Origin: Stenotrophomonas daejeonensis
GTDB lineage: Bacteria; Pseudomonadota; Gammaproteobacteria; Xanthomonadales; Xanthomonadaceae
Assembly (NCBI RefSeq): GCF_001431505.1
Contig: NZ_LDJP01000034.1
Location: forward strand, 1-52,499
DNA length: 52,499 nucleotides
Direction: 5' to 3'
Shown here in pieces: positions 32,560-40,503 of the stretch. Under the pieces are notes generated by a model that did no database searches, was not told the origin of the DNA, and was given only the letters and a program-made list of their open reading frames with translations. Position 1 is the first letter of the stretch. Each line of letters begins with the position of its first letter. A program made the position numbers and the translations under genes.

Positions 32560-34646
32560 GCGCCCGGGGCTCCGTCGCGCGTGCCGGCCAGTTGCTGCAG
32601 TTCGCCGATGATCTGCTTCTGCGAGAGCATGCTCAGCTCGATCACCTCGCGCGCCTGCGCCACGTAGTAGGCCAACTGCTCGTCGCTGCGCGCCAGCGAT
32701 TTGTCCAGCGCCGCCTCGATGGCCTGCAGGCGTTCGTTCAACGCCGCGGTGGATGCGCCGAACGACTGCACCGCGCCGCCGAACACCTCACCGAGGCTGG
32801 CCACCTCCACCGCGCTGCCGGTGACGTGCGCGGCGGCGGCATCGAGCTTGCCGGCCTCGCTTTCGACCTGCGCGGTGAAGCGGCTGCCGACGCGCTCCAG
32901 CAGTTCGGCGGAGGTGGACACCAGCGCGTCGATGGCGCTGCGCTGCTCGTTGGAAGCGTGGTTCACCGCGTCGAGCAGGGTTTGCACGGTGTCCAGCAGG
33001 CGGCTGCGTTCCTCCAGCGTGGCGGTGTCGCGCACCATGCTGTCGGACAGTTTTTCCCGCAGTTCGGCGACCACTTCGGCAGCGGCGCGCGGCGCTTCCG
33101 ATGCGGTGGCGACCAGCCGCGCGATTTCGGCCAGCGTGTCGCGGGCGTGGGTTTGCGCCTGTTCGTTGATCGCCTGCGTGGTCTGCGCCAGCGTGTCGCA
33201 GATCTGCTGCTGGCGCTGGGCGACCTGCTCGCCGCTGCGTTGCAGCTGGCGGTCGAGCGTGGCGATGCTGGCGTCCAGCGCCTGCGACCAGCCTTGCAGC
33301 CGCTGCGCGTCGCGTTCTTGCAGCGTGGTTTGCAGGTGTTCGTGCGAGTGCTGCACGGCGTCCACCAGTGCGCGGGCGTGGCTCTCGAATGTGGCCGACG
33401 CGGCGGCCAGCGCCTGTTCGTGGCGCTGTGCCAGTGCGTCGTGCGCTTGGTGCTGCTGCGCCAATGCGTCACTCCAGGCGCTGGCGGTGCGCGCGGTGTT
33501 GTCTTCCAGCCGCGTGGCGATGCCATCGAGCAATGCCGCCGAGCGCTGTTCGAAGGTGCCGGTGAACTGGTGCAGCGCCTGTTGCAGGCCGTCGGTCAGC
33601 GCGGCGTTGCCGTGTTGCTGTTCGGCGATGGCGGCGTTCCAGCTTTCGCGCGCGGCATTGGCGGTGTTCTGCACGGCAGCGTCGAGACCGGCCAGCTGCT
33701 TCTGTGCGGCGTTTTCGATGGCGGCGTGCAGCGCGTTGGCGCGTTCGGCCAGACCGCTCATCGTGGTATCGACCACCGGTTGCAGCGCCGCGCCGACGGC
33801 GTTGGCCTGCTGGGCGATGCCCTCGCGCAAGGCGTGTTGCAATGTGTCGGCCAGTTGCGTGTAGGCCGCTTCGCTGCGCTGGTGGAATTGCTGTTGCTCG
33901 GCGTGCAGGCGTTCGCCGCTGCTTTGCTGCTGGCGTTCCAGCGTGTCGGCCAGCGCTTGCAGGCGTTCGACCAGCACCGGCATCAGCGCGTTCTGCTGTT
34001 GCAGCAGGTGCAGGGTCTGCCCGTGCTGGAAGGCGCGCGAATGCTGCGGCAGATGCGCAGCGATGCCGGCATCCAGCTGCTGCACCGCCTGCGCGCGTTC
34101 GCGGCGCAGCAGTGCCGACAACAAACCCAGCGCCGCCGACGTCGCAACACCGGCAATCGAGGTGCCGAACGCGAAGCCCAGGCCCTTGACCGGCGCGGCC
34201 AGCGAGCTGCGGATGGCGTCCAGGTCGGTCGCGCTTTCCAGCGCCATGCCGGTGCCGCGCAACGTCGCCATCATGCCGAGCAGGGTGCCGAGCATGCCCA
34301 GCAGCACCAACAGGCCGACGAGGTAGGGCGTCAACGCGGGGGCCGGCAGGCCGATGCGCTCGCCCTGCACGCGCAGGCGCACGGCGTTGCGCAGGCCCGG
34401 GTGCAGGCGCGCCAGCCAGCCGTCGAGGTTGCCGGCGGCCTCGTCGATGGACGGCAGCGCCTGCGCCAGCGTGGCGGTGGCCTGCCGGTAGCGCAGTAGT
34501 TCGTAGGCGCCAACGAGATAGCAGGCAGCGATGACCGTGGCGACCACTGCCGCCAGCGGGTGGGTGCCGGCGTAGCCGATGCCGATCCAGCCCACGGCCA
34601 GCAGGCCGGAAAGGAACACGACGGAAGCGATGAGGTTTCGGGACAT
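32556..34646 (-). CDS. DUF802 protein: MotA/TolQ/ExbB-like channel with long coiled-coil tail (ZorA-like)
   Basis: A 696-residue protein. Four membrane helices are seen: 4-25 (LIASVVFLSGLLAVGWIGIGY), 30-51, 105-127 (YLVGLLVLLGMLGTLLGMMATL) and 155-180 (GLGFAFGTSIAGVATSAALGLL). The last pair, with LLGTLLGMM and the small-residue helix GTSIAGVATSAALGL, is the MotA/ExbB proton-channel signature. Residues 181-696 form a long helical tail rich in Gln, Ala, Glu and Leu, predicted to be coiled coil, with a DUF802 repeat region. This layout, a channel plus a long cytoplasmic tail, is that of ZorA in Zorya defence motors. The conserved partner is the overlapping OmpA/MotB gene. Start 34646 is 8 bases from the DUF3348 stop. 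Confidence 0.82.
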   Translation of the reverse strand: MSRNLIASVVFLSGLLAVGWIGIGYAGTHPLAAVVATVIAACYLVGAYELLRYRQATATLAQALPSIDEAAGNLDGWLARLHPGLRNAVRLRVQGERIGLPAPALTPYLVGLLVLLGMLGTLLGMMATLRGTGMALESATDLDAIRSSLAAPVKGLGFAFGTSIAGVATSAALGLLSALLRRERAQAVQQLDAGIAAHLPQHSRAFQHGQTLHLLQQQNALMPVLVERLQALADTLERQQQSSGERLHAEQQQFHQRSEAAYTQLADTLQHALREGIAQQANAVGAALQPVVDTTMSGLAERANALHAAIENAAQKQLAGLDAAVQNTANAARESWNAAIAEQQHGNAALTDGLQQALHQFTGTFEQRSAALLDGIATRLEDNTARTASAWSDALAQQHQAHDALAQRHEQALAAASATFESHARALVDAVQHSHEHLQTTLQERDAQRLQGWSQALDASIATLDRQLQRSGEQVAQRQQQICDTLAQTTQAINEQAQTHARDTLAEIARLVATASEAPRAAAEVVAELREKLSDSMVRDTATLEERSRLLDTVQTLLDAVNHASNEQRSAIDALVSTSAELLERVGSRFTAQVESEAGKLDAAAAHVTGSAVEVASLGEVFGGAVQSFGASTAALNERLQAIEAALDKSLARSDEQLAYYVAQAREVIELSMLSQKQIIGELQQLAGTRDGAPGA

Positions 34647-34653
34647 GGGGCAA

Positions 34654-35379
34654 TTACCGGGTGCGCAGCGCTGCGAGCAGGCCGTCGATAGGGTGGAAGC
34701 GAATCTCCAGTTCGGCCAGCAGCGCGCTGCGCATGTCCTGGCGGAAGCGCGCCAGCCACGGGCCGGCGGGAGTCGCGGGAGTGTCGTTATCCGATGTGTC
34801 GGCATCGGCGGATGTATCGGGTGCGCCGGCATCACGCAGGCGCTGGAAATGCTGGCCGAGCAGGCCGGGGACGATGGCCAGCAGCGCCTGCTCGCGCGGG
34901 CTGAGGGTGGCCTCCATCACTGCGTCCACCTCGGCCAGCCGCGCCTTGGCCGGCGATTGCCGGGCCAGCATGTCGCGCAGGCGGCCGCGCAGCTGGCCGG
35001 TGGCTGCCTGCATCGCGCGCTGCATGGCCAGGCAATGCTGGCGGTAGGGCAGGAAGCCGGGGTCGATGGCCGCTACGCCGGCGTCCTTGCGCCTGGGCGG
35101 GGTCAGGTCGATGTCGGCGTCGATGGCGTCCAGCAGGCCGTGGCGCACCCGCGCGCATTCGGCGTCGTGGGTGGCGTCGAAATCCGCGCCGGCCCCGGCG
35201 TCGGGCAGGCGGTTGTCCAGCGCGCGCGACAAGGTGATGGCGCGGTTCCAGTCGAACCACTGCGCCAGCCGCTCGGTCAGCACCGGCGGCGTGCGGGGCA
35301 GGTCTGCGTCGCCGAAGCGGGCCAGCAGGCGAATGAACGCCGGGCCCAGCACGGGCGCCCGTGGGGAAGCTTTCGCCAT
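34654..35379 (-). CDS. DUF3348 family protein, first gene of the motor-like operon
   Basis: A 241-residue soluble protein of the DUF3348 family, seen from FIRLLARFGDADLPRTPPVLTERLAQWFDWNRAITLSRAL at the N-terminus and the conserved LPYRQHCLAMQRAMQAATGQLRGRLRDMLARQS and ATLSPREQALLAIVPGLLGQHFQRL blocks. No enzymatic motif is visible; it is mostly helical. It heads a four-gene operon DUF3348-DUF802-OmpA-DUF2894 with gaps or overlaps of 7 bases or less between the first genes. TAAAAT on the minus strand at 35409-35404, about 25 bases before the ATG, is a possible -10. It is divergent from the iron-uptake operon. Confidence 0.8.
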   Translation of the reverse strand: MAKASPRAPVLGPAFIRLLARFGDADLPRTPPVLTERLAQWFDWNRAITLSRALDNRLPDAGAGADFDATHDAECARVRHGLLDAIDADIDLTPPRRKDAGVAAIDPGFLPYRQHCLAMQRAMQAATGQLRGRLRDMLARQSPAKARLAEVDAVMEATLSPREQALLAIVPGLLGQHFQRLRDAGAPDTSADADTSDNDTPATPAGPWLARFRQDMRSALLAELEIRFHPIDGLLAALRTR

Positions 35380-35493
35380 TGTGCCGACTGGGGAAAACCG
35401 CGGATTTTACACGGCAACGGGGGATGAAGGCCGTGCCGGGGGACCTGCCTGCCGCGGCAGGCACGGGGTGCGTCAGGATGTTGCAGTATTGTT

Positions 35494-35506
35494 AATGATT
35501 CGCATT
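35494..35506 (+). promoter_or_regulatory. Fur box upstream of the siderophore operon
   Basis: AATGATTCGCATT matches the Fur consensus core AATGATAATCATT at 10 of 13 positions, differing only in the middle three. It overlaps the promoter: TACAAT at 35510-35515 is a plausible -10. Iron-dependent repression of the TonB receptor operon is inferred. Confidence 0.65.
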
Positions 35507-35576
35507 TGATACAATGCGTGACATCAGCCGCTGCGCCCGCAGTCAGCCAACTTCTCCTTCGATCAGGTTGGCTTCC

Positions 35577-37793
35577 GTGCGCTCGCTCCCCCCCACTTCC
35601 GCTTTCCGGCCGGCCATGCTGTCGCTGGCCGTCGCCCTGTCCCTGTCCTCGTTCGCCGCCGGCGCGGCGTTGCCCGAAGCCGCACCGGCGGCCGACGCGC
35701 AGACGCTGGACACGGTGCAGGTCAACGCCTACCGCGTCACCACCCACACCTCCGGCGCCACCAAGACCGACATGCCGATCGCCGAGACCGCCAAGTCGGT
35801 GTCGGTCATCGCCCGCGAGGAGCTGGATGCGCGGGGCGTGCAGAACCTGAACGAAGCCATGCGCTATGTCGCCGGCGTATCGCTGGAGAGCAGCGGCATC
35901 GACAACCGCGTCGATGATTTCCGCATCCGTGGCTACGATGCCGGCAGCTGGAGCAACAACGTCACCATCGACGGCATGCGCGCGCCGCAGGGCAGCCAGT
36001 GGAACCGCAGCATGGTGGACAGCTGGAACCTTGAGCGGGTGGAAGTGCTGAAGGGGCCATCGGCGGTGATGTACGGTCAGGTGGCTCCGGGCGGCATGGT
36101 CAACCAGGTCAGCAAGACGCCCGAGCCGGGGCAGGCGCAGGTGGTGCGCGTGGGCATCGACGGCAATGGCCAGTACAACGCCGCTTTCGACGTCGGTGCC
36201 GGTACCGCCGATGACCACCACCTGTTCCGCCTCGTGGGCCTGTACCGCGACGGCCAGACCCAGATCGACCACACCGAGCAGCAGCACTGGTTCCTCGCCC
36301 CCAGCTACACCCTGCAACTGGCCGAGCGCACCCGCCTGACCCTGCTGGGCCTGTACCAGAAGGACGATGGCGGCTCGACCTACCAGTTCCTGCCGATGGA
36401 CGGCACGCTGCTCCCAACACAATACGGGCGGATGAAGAACACCACCTTCATCGGTGAGCCGGGCTGGAACACCTTCGACCGCGACATCTGGACCGCCGGC
36501 TGGTTGTTCGAGCATGGCTTCAATGACCACTGGACGTTGAGCCAGAGCGCGCGCTACACCCATGTGGAATCGGTGTTCCGGACCGTCGTCACCAGTGGGC
36601 CCCTCAATGCCGATGGCCGCACCCAGAATCGCCGCGCCACCTGGGGCGAAGGCGAATCGAAGGGAAAGACCGTGGATACCCGGTTGACCGGGAAATTCGC
36701 CACCGGCGCGGTTGAGCATACGGTTCTGCTGGGCGTGGATTGGCAAAGAGCCGACTGGGAGGGCGCGCGTGGAGCAATGCTCAACCCCGCCAGCATCGAC
36801 ATCTTCAACCCGGTCTACAGTGCCTATGCTCCGGTCACCACCGGCATCGGCTACTCCGGCGGCGTCAACGAGCAGACCGGTGCCTATCTGCAGGACCAAC
36901 TGGCACTGGGCAAGTGGCGCTTTACCGTCGGCGGTCGCTACGACTGGACCGATGACGATACGTTTACCCGCAGCTACAACGCGGTGACCGACGTTTCCGG
37001 CCCGACGATACCCACGCGGGTGGAGAATGAAGCCTTCACCGGCAATGCCGGCCTGCTGTACGTGGCCGATAACGGCCTGTCGCCGTACCTGAGCTACTCC
37101 GAATCGTTCCAGCCGTCGGGTTCCAACGCCAACATGAGCTGGGACGGCAGCCCGTTCGATCCGGTCACCGGCAAGCAGTGGGAGGCCGGCGTGAAGTACC
37201 AGCCGGCTGCATTCGATGGCCTGCTGACCATGTCCGCCTACGATTTGCGGCAGCAGAACATCCTTACCAACGACCCCTTGCATGTCACCGGTTGCGGCAT
37301 GGCCGGGACAAGCCAGTGCCAGGTGCAGGACGGCGAGGGTCGGGTGCGTGGCATCGAACTGGAGGGACGCGTCACCCCGCTGGAGGGCTTCAGCGTGATC
37401 GGCGCGGCCAGCCGCATGGATTCGGAGATGATCCGCAGCAACAACGGCTATGCCGGCAAGCAGTTGCCGATGGTGCCGGACTGGACGGCGGCATTTTGGG
37501 GCGACTACACCTTCCGGGAAGGGGCGCTGTCCGGCCTGAGCCTGGCCGCCGGCGTGCGCTACAACGGGCGGAGCTACGGTGACAGCGCCAACCTGTACCG
37601 CATCCCGTCCTACACGTTGTGGGATGCGGCCATCCGCTACGACGCCGGCCAGCATGGTGCGGTGGCCACGCAGTTCGCCATCAACGTCAGCAACGTGGCG
37701 GGCAAGACCTTCGTGTCCACCTGCAGCGGTACCTCCTCGTGCTTTTACGGCACGGGGCGCACCATCACCGCCAGCGCGCGTTTCAGCTGGTGA
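35577..37793 (+). CDS. TonB-dependent siderophore receptor (first of two)
   Basis: A 738-residue outer-membrane receptor. Signal peptide (PAMLSLAVALSLSSFAAGA), then a possible TonB box (LDTVQVNA), the plug domain (PIAETAKSVSVIAREELDARGVQNLNEAMRYVAGV, RIRGYDAGSWSNNVTIDGMR, VEVLKGPSAVMYGQVAPGGMVNQVSK) and a 22-strand barrel ending in F-S-W. It resembles the FhuA/FhuE/FpvA-type siderophore receptors; the ligand is not readable but the neighbouring esterases suggest catecholate siderophores. GTG 35577 was chosen since it supplies the arginine of the signal peptide n-region and lies downstream of the -10 box; ATG 35616 is the alternative. Overlaps the next gene by one base (TGATG). Confidence 0.88.
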   Translation: MRSLPPTSAFRPAMLSLAVALSLSSFAAGAALPEAAPAADAQTLDTVQVNAYRVTTHTSGATKTDMPIAETAKSVSVIAREELDARGVQNLNEAMRYVAGVSLESSGIDNRVDDFRIRGYDAGSWSNNVTIDGMRAPQGSQWNRSMVDSWNLERVEVLKGPSAVMYGQVAPGGMVNQVSKTPEPGQAQVVRVGIDGNGQYNAAFDVGAGTADDHHLFRLVGLYRDGQTQIDHTEQQHWFLAPSYTLQLAERTRLTLLGLYQKDDGGSTYQFLPMDGTLLPTQYGRMKNTTFIGEPGWNTFDRDIWTAGWLFEHGFNDHWTLSQSARYTHVESVFRTVVTSGPLNADGRTQNRRATWGEGESKGKTVDTRLTGKFATGAVEHTVLLGVDWQRADWEGARGAMLNPASIDIFNPVYSAYAPVTTGIGYSGGVNEQTGAYLQDQLALGKWRFTVGGRYDWTDDDTFTRSYNAVTDVSGPTIPTRVENEAFTGNAGLLYVADNGLSPYLSYSESFQPSGSNANMSWDGSPFDPVTGKQWEAGVKYQPAAFDGLLTMSAYDLRQQNILTNDPLHVTGCGMAGTSQCQVQDGEGRVRGIELEGRVTPLEGFSVIGAASRMDSEMIRSNNGYAGKQLPMVPDWTAAFWGDYTFREGALSGLSLAAGVRYNGRSYGDSANLYRIPSYTLWDAAIRYDAGQHGAVATQFAINVSNVAGKTFVSTCSGTSSCFYGTGRTITASARFSW

Positions 37794-38758
37794 TGCGCAT
37801 TGCCTGCACCGGCCTGGCGCTGCTGCTGGGCGTGGCCGCAATGGCCACGCCCGCGGCCGCGCAGCCGGGCCGCGCGCGCCCGGTGGGCACCACCGTGGCC
37901 GATGCCGAGGTACCGGGCTGGCGCTGGCAGGAAACCCGCGTCACCTCGACCGATGGCCTGCGCCCGTACCGCGTGCGGGTGGCGGTGCCGGAGCGGCCGG
38001 CACCGGCCGATGGCTTTCCGGTGGCCTACCTGCTCGACGGCAATGCCGCGTTGATGGCGACCGATGCGGCGTTGCTGACGCGGTTGGCAGCGGCGCCGCG
38101 GCCGCCGGTGATCGTCTTCATCGCCCATGACAACGGCCTGCGCATCGACGGCGATGCACGCGCGTTCGACTACACCCCGCGCCGCCCGGGCGATGAGGCA
38201 GCGCAACGCGACGTGCTGGGTGGGCGACGCACCGGCGGCGCCGATGCGTTCCTTGCGCTGATCGAACGCACCATCGTCCCGCAGGTGGAGGCAATGGTGC
38301 CGATCGACAGCAGCCGGCGCGCGCTGTGGGGTCACTCCTACGGCGGCGTGTTCGTGCTGCATGCGCTGTTCACGCGCCCGGATGCGTTCAACGTCTACGC
38401 CGCCGCCGACCCGTCGCTGTGGTGGGGCGATGGCCAACTGCTGCGCGAGGAGGCCGAAGCCGTCGCCGCTCCCGGCCCGGCCGCGGTGCTGTATCTGTGG
38501 GCCGGTGGTGGCGATGCGGCAATGGCTTCGCCGCGCGTGCCGGAGCCGGGTCGCGCCCCGGCCCCGCCGAGTGCCTTCCAACGTGCGCGCACCAGCCTGC
38601 CGGCCACGGCGACGGAGGACATGGCCGCCCGCCTGCGCGCCCGTGGCCTGACCGTGCACTGGACGCCGCTGCCCGGCCTGTCGCACGGGCAGACGCTGGG
38701 CGCCTCGTTGCCGCTGCTGCTGGAGGCGCTGTCCGGCGCCTCCGTTGCCACGCCCTGA
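37793..38758 (+). CDS. Exported IroE-like siderophore esterase (alpha/beta hydrolase)
   Basis: A 321-residue alpha/beta hydrolase of the esterase-D/IroE family. Signal peptide MRIACTGLALLLGVAAMATPAAA directs it to the periplasm. The core shows FPVAYLLDGNAALM, VIVFIAHDNG, the nucleophile elbow LWGHSYGGVFVLHALF (S182), AADPSLWW and a catalytic histidine in LSHGQTLG near the C-terminus. The family hydrolyses cyclic catecholate siderophores such as enterobactin; IroE-type enzymes act in the periplasm. The TGATG overlap with the receptor gene and the following Fes-like gene set the context for ferric-siderophore iron release. Confidence 0.8.
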   Translation: MRIACTGLALLLGVAAMATPAAAQPGRARPVGTTVADAEVPGWRWQETRVTSTDGLRPYRVRVAVPERPAPADGFPVAYLLDGNAALMATDAALLTRLAAAPRPPVIVFIAHDNGLRIDGDARAFDYTPRRPGDEAAQRDVLGGRRTGGADAFLALIERTIVPQVEAMVPIDSSRRALWGHSYGGVFVLHALFTRPDAFNVYAAADPSLWWGDGQLLREEAEAVAAPGPAAVLYLWAGGGDAAMASPRVPEPGRAPAPPSAFQRARTSLPATATEDMAARLRARGLTVHWTPLPGLSHGQTLGASLPLLLEALSGASVATP

Positions 38759-38777
38759 CCTCCCCCCGCTGCCGACC

Positions 38778-40502
38778 ATGACCCCACGACGCCCTGCCGC
38801 CGCGTTCCGTTCCCGCGTTCCGTCCGTCTCCCTCGGGCAGGCGCTGCCGTGGAGGTTGGTGCTGGCCTGCCTGCTTGCTGCAGTGCCGTTCGCCGAGGCA
38901 TTGGCGGCGGAAGAGGGCAGCGCCATGCCCCCCATGCAGGGCGTATTGAAGCCCGGTGCGAGTGCGCGCCACGCGCTGGACCTGCACGCGGGCGATTACG
39001 TCGTCGGCGAACTGCGCGCCGCCGCCGCGCCGGCGTTGTGGCTGGACGATGCCGATGGCCGGCCGCTGCGCCGCCTGCTCGATGCGTGGCAGGCCGGCGA
39101 GTTCATGTTCGTCGCCGGCCACGATGGCCGCCATGTGCTGCGCCTGCAGGGTGCAGCCGATGCCAAGGCCCGCTACGAACTGCACGTCACCCGTGTGTTG
39201 CCGATGGCCGGGCAGCAACCGTCCACCACGCCGCCGCCACCGCGCAGCCCGCGCCTGCAGGCACTGGGCGAACACCTCGCCAGTGGCGGCGATACCGCGG
39301 CGTTCTGGGCGCAGGTCGCGCGCGAGGGTGCACCGCTGGTCGAAACCGTCGATGGCGTGCACCTGGCCACCTTCCTGTGGCGCGGCGCGCGCCGCAACGT
39401 GCGCCTGTTCGCCGCGCCCAGCGGCGACATCGAGGACCTGCAACGGCTGGACGGGAGCGACGTGTGGTTCGCCACCTACGAGGTGCCGGCCGATACCCGC
39501 ATGTCCTACAAGCTCGCCCCGGACGTGCCGGTGCTGCCCGAAGGGGGCCGCGCCGCGCGCCGTGCGGTGCTGGCCACGGTGCAGCGCGACCCGCTGAACC
39601 CGCGCTTCTGGCCTGCCGACGCACCGGATGATTTCGCCCGCGAATCCATCCTGGAACTGCCCGGCGCACCGCCGCAGCGCGCGGTGCGGCCCGGCACGCA
39701 CCCCGCCGGCACGATCAGCGCGCATCGGTTGGGCAGTGCGCGATTGGGCAACACCCGCGACATCCACCTGTACCGCTCGCCCGGCTACCGCGCCGGCGAT
39801 GCGCGCAACCTGCTGCTGGTGGTGTTCGACGGCTACACCTACCAGAACGCGATTCCCACGCCGGTCATCCTCGACAACCTCGTTGGCGAAGGTGCATTAC
39901 CGCCGGTGCTGGCGGTGTTCGTCTCCAACCCGGACGCGGATGCACGCGCGCGCGAACTGCCATGCAACCCCGCGTTCGGCGACTTCCTCGCGCAGGAACT
40001 GCTGCCGTGGGTGCAGGCCCGGGCCGGCACGCTGCCGGCGGCGTCGCGCACCGCGCTGGCCGGGGCCAGTTATGGCGGGCTGGCGTCGGCCTGCATGGCG
40101 CTGCAATACCCGCGGCATTTCGGCAACGTGCTCAGCCAGTCCGGTTCGTTCTGGTGGGCGCCGGACGCGGCGCCGGGCCAGCCGGGCGCGGCAGAACCCG
40201 AATGGCTGGCCCGGCGCTACGCCGAAGTTCCGCGCCAGCCTATCCGCTTCTGGCTGGAGGCCGGCCGCTTCGAAACCGGGCGCGGCCAGGCCGGCATCCT
40301 CGAAAGCAACCGCCACCTGCGCGACGTGCTGCGCGCCAGGGGCTACGACGTGCGGCACCGCGAATTCTCCGGCGGCCACGACTGGTACCACTGGCGCGGC
40401 ACCCTCGCCGACGGCCTGCTGGCGCTGTTCGCGGCCACGCCTTCCGCTTCCCCCATGACGCCAGCCGACGCCAGCGCCCCCACCTCTGCAAAGGACTATT
40501 GA
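38778..40502 (+). CDS. Exported Fes-like enterochelin esterase
   Basis: A 574-residue protein with the enterochelin esterase layout: an N-terminal Fes-type beta domain (about 170-310, with VHLATFLWRGARRNVRLFAA and DVWFATYEVPADTRMSYKLAPD) and a C-terminal alpha/beta hydrolase (RNLLLVVFDGYTYQ, VFVSNPDADARARELPCNPAFGDFLAQELLPWV, nucleophile S431 in LAGASYGGLAS, and the histidine in FSGGHDWYHWR). E. coli Fes is cytoplasmic, but here a hydrophobic segment (WRLVLACLLAAVPFAEALA, residues 25-43) reads as a signal peptide, so hydrolysis should occur in the periplasm. Residues 45-150 are an additional N-terminal beta domain not found in Fes. The next receptor gene starts one base after its stop. Confidence 0.82.
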   Translation: MTPRRPAAAFRSRVPSVSLGQALPWRLVLACLLAAVPFAEALAAEEGSAMPPMQGVLKPGASARHALDLHAGDYVVGELRAAAAPALWLDDADGRPLRRLLDAWQAGEFMFVAGHDGRHVLRLQGAADAKARYELHVTRVLPMAGQQPSTTPPPPRSPRLQALGEHLASGGDTAAFWAQVAREGAPLVETVDGVHLATFLWRGARRNVRLFAAPSGDIEDLQRLDGSDVWFATYEVPADTRMSYKLAPDVPVLPEGGRAARRAVLATVQRDPLNPRFWPADAPDDFARESILELPGAPPQRAVRPGTHPAGTISAHRLGSARLGNTRDIHLYRSPGYRAGDARNLLLVVFDGYTYQNAIPTPVILDNLVGEGALPPVLAVFVSNPDADARARELPCNPAFGDFLAQELLPWVQARAGTLPAASRTALAGASYGGLASACMALQYPRHFGNVLSQSGSFWWAPDAAPGQPGAAEPEWLARRYAEVPRQPIRFWLEAGRFETGRGQAGILESNRHLRDVLRARGYDVRHREFSGGHDWYHWRGTLADGLLALFAATPSASPMTPADASAPTSAKDY

Positions 40503-40503
40503 G

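Noticed and set aside
32592..34499. Long plus-strand open frame opposite the DUF802 gene.
   Set aside because: It mirrors the helical-tail codons, shows only Arg/Gln/Gly-rich low complexity, and no start signal is present.
31275..35379. A complete Zorya system.
   Set aside because: Only the motor pair resembles ZorA and ZorB; no ZorC-, ZorD- or ZorE-like gene (helicase or HNH nuclease) is present on either side.
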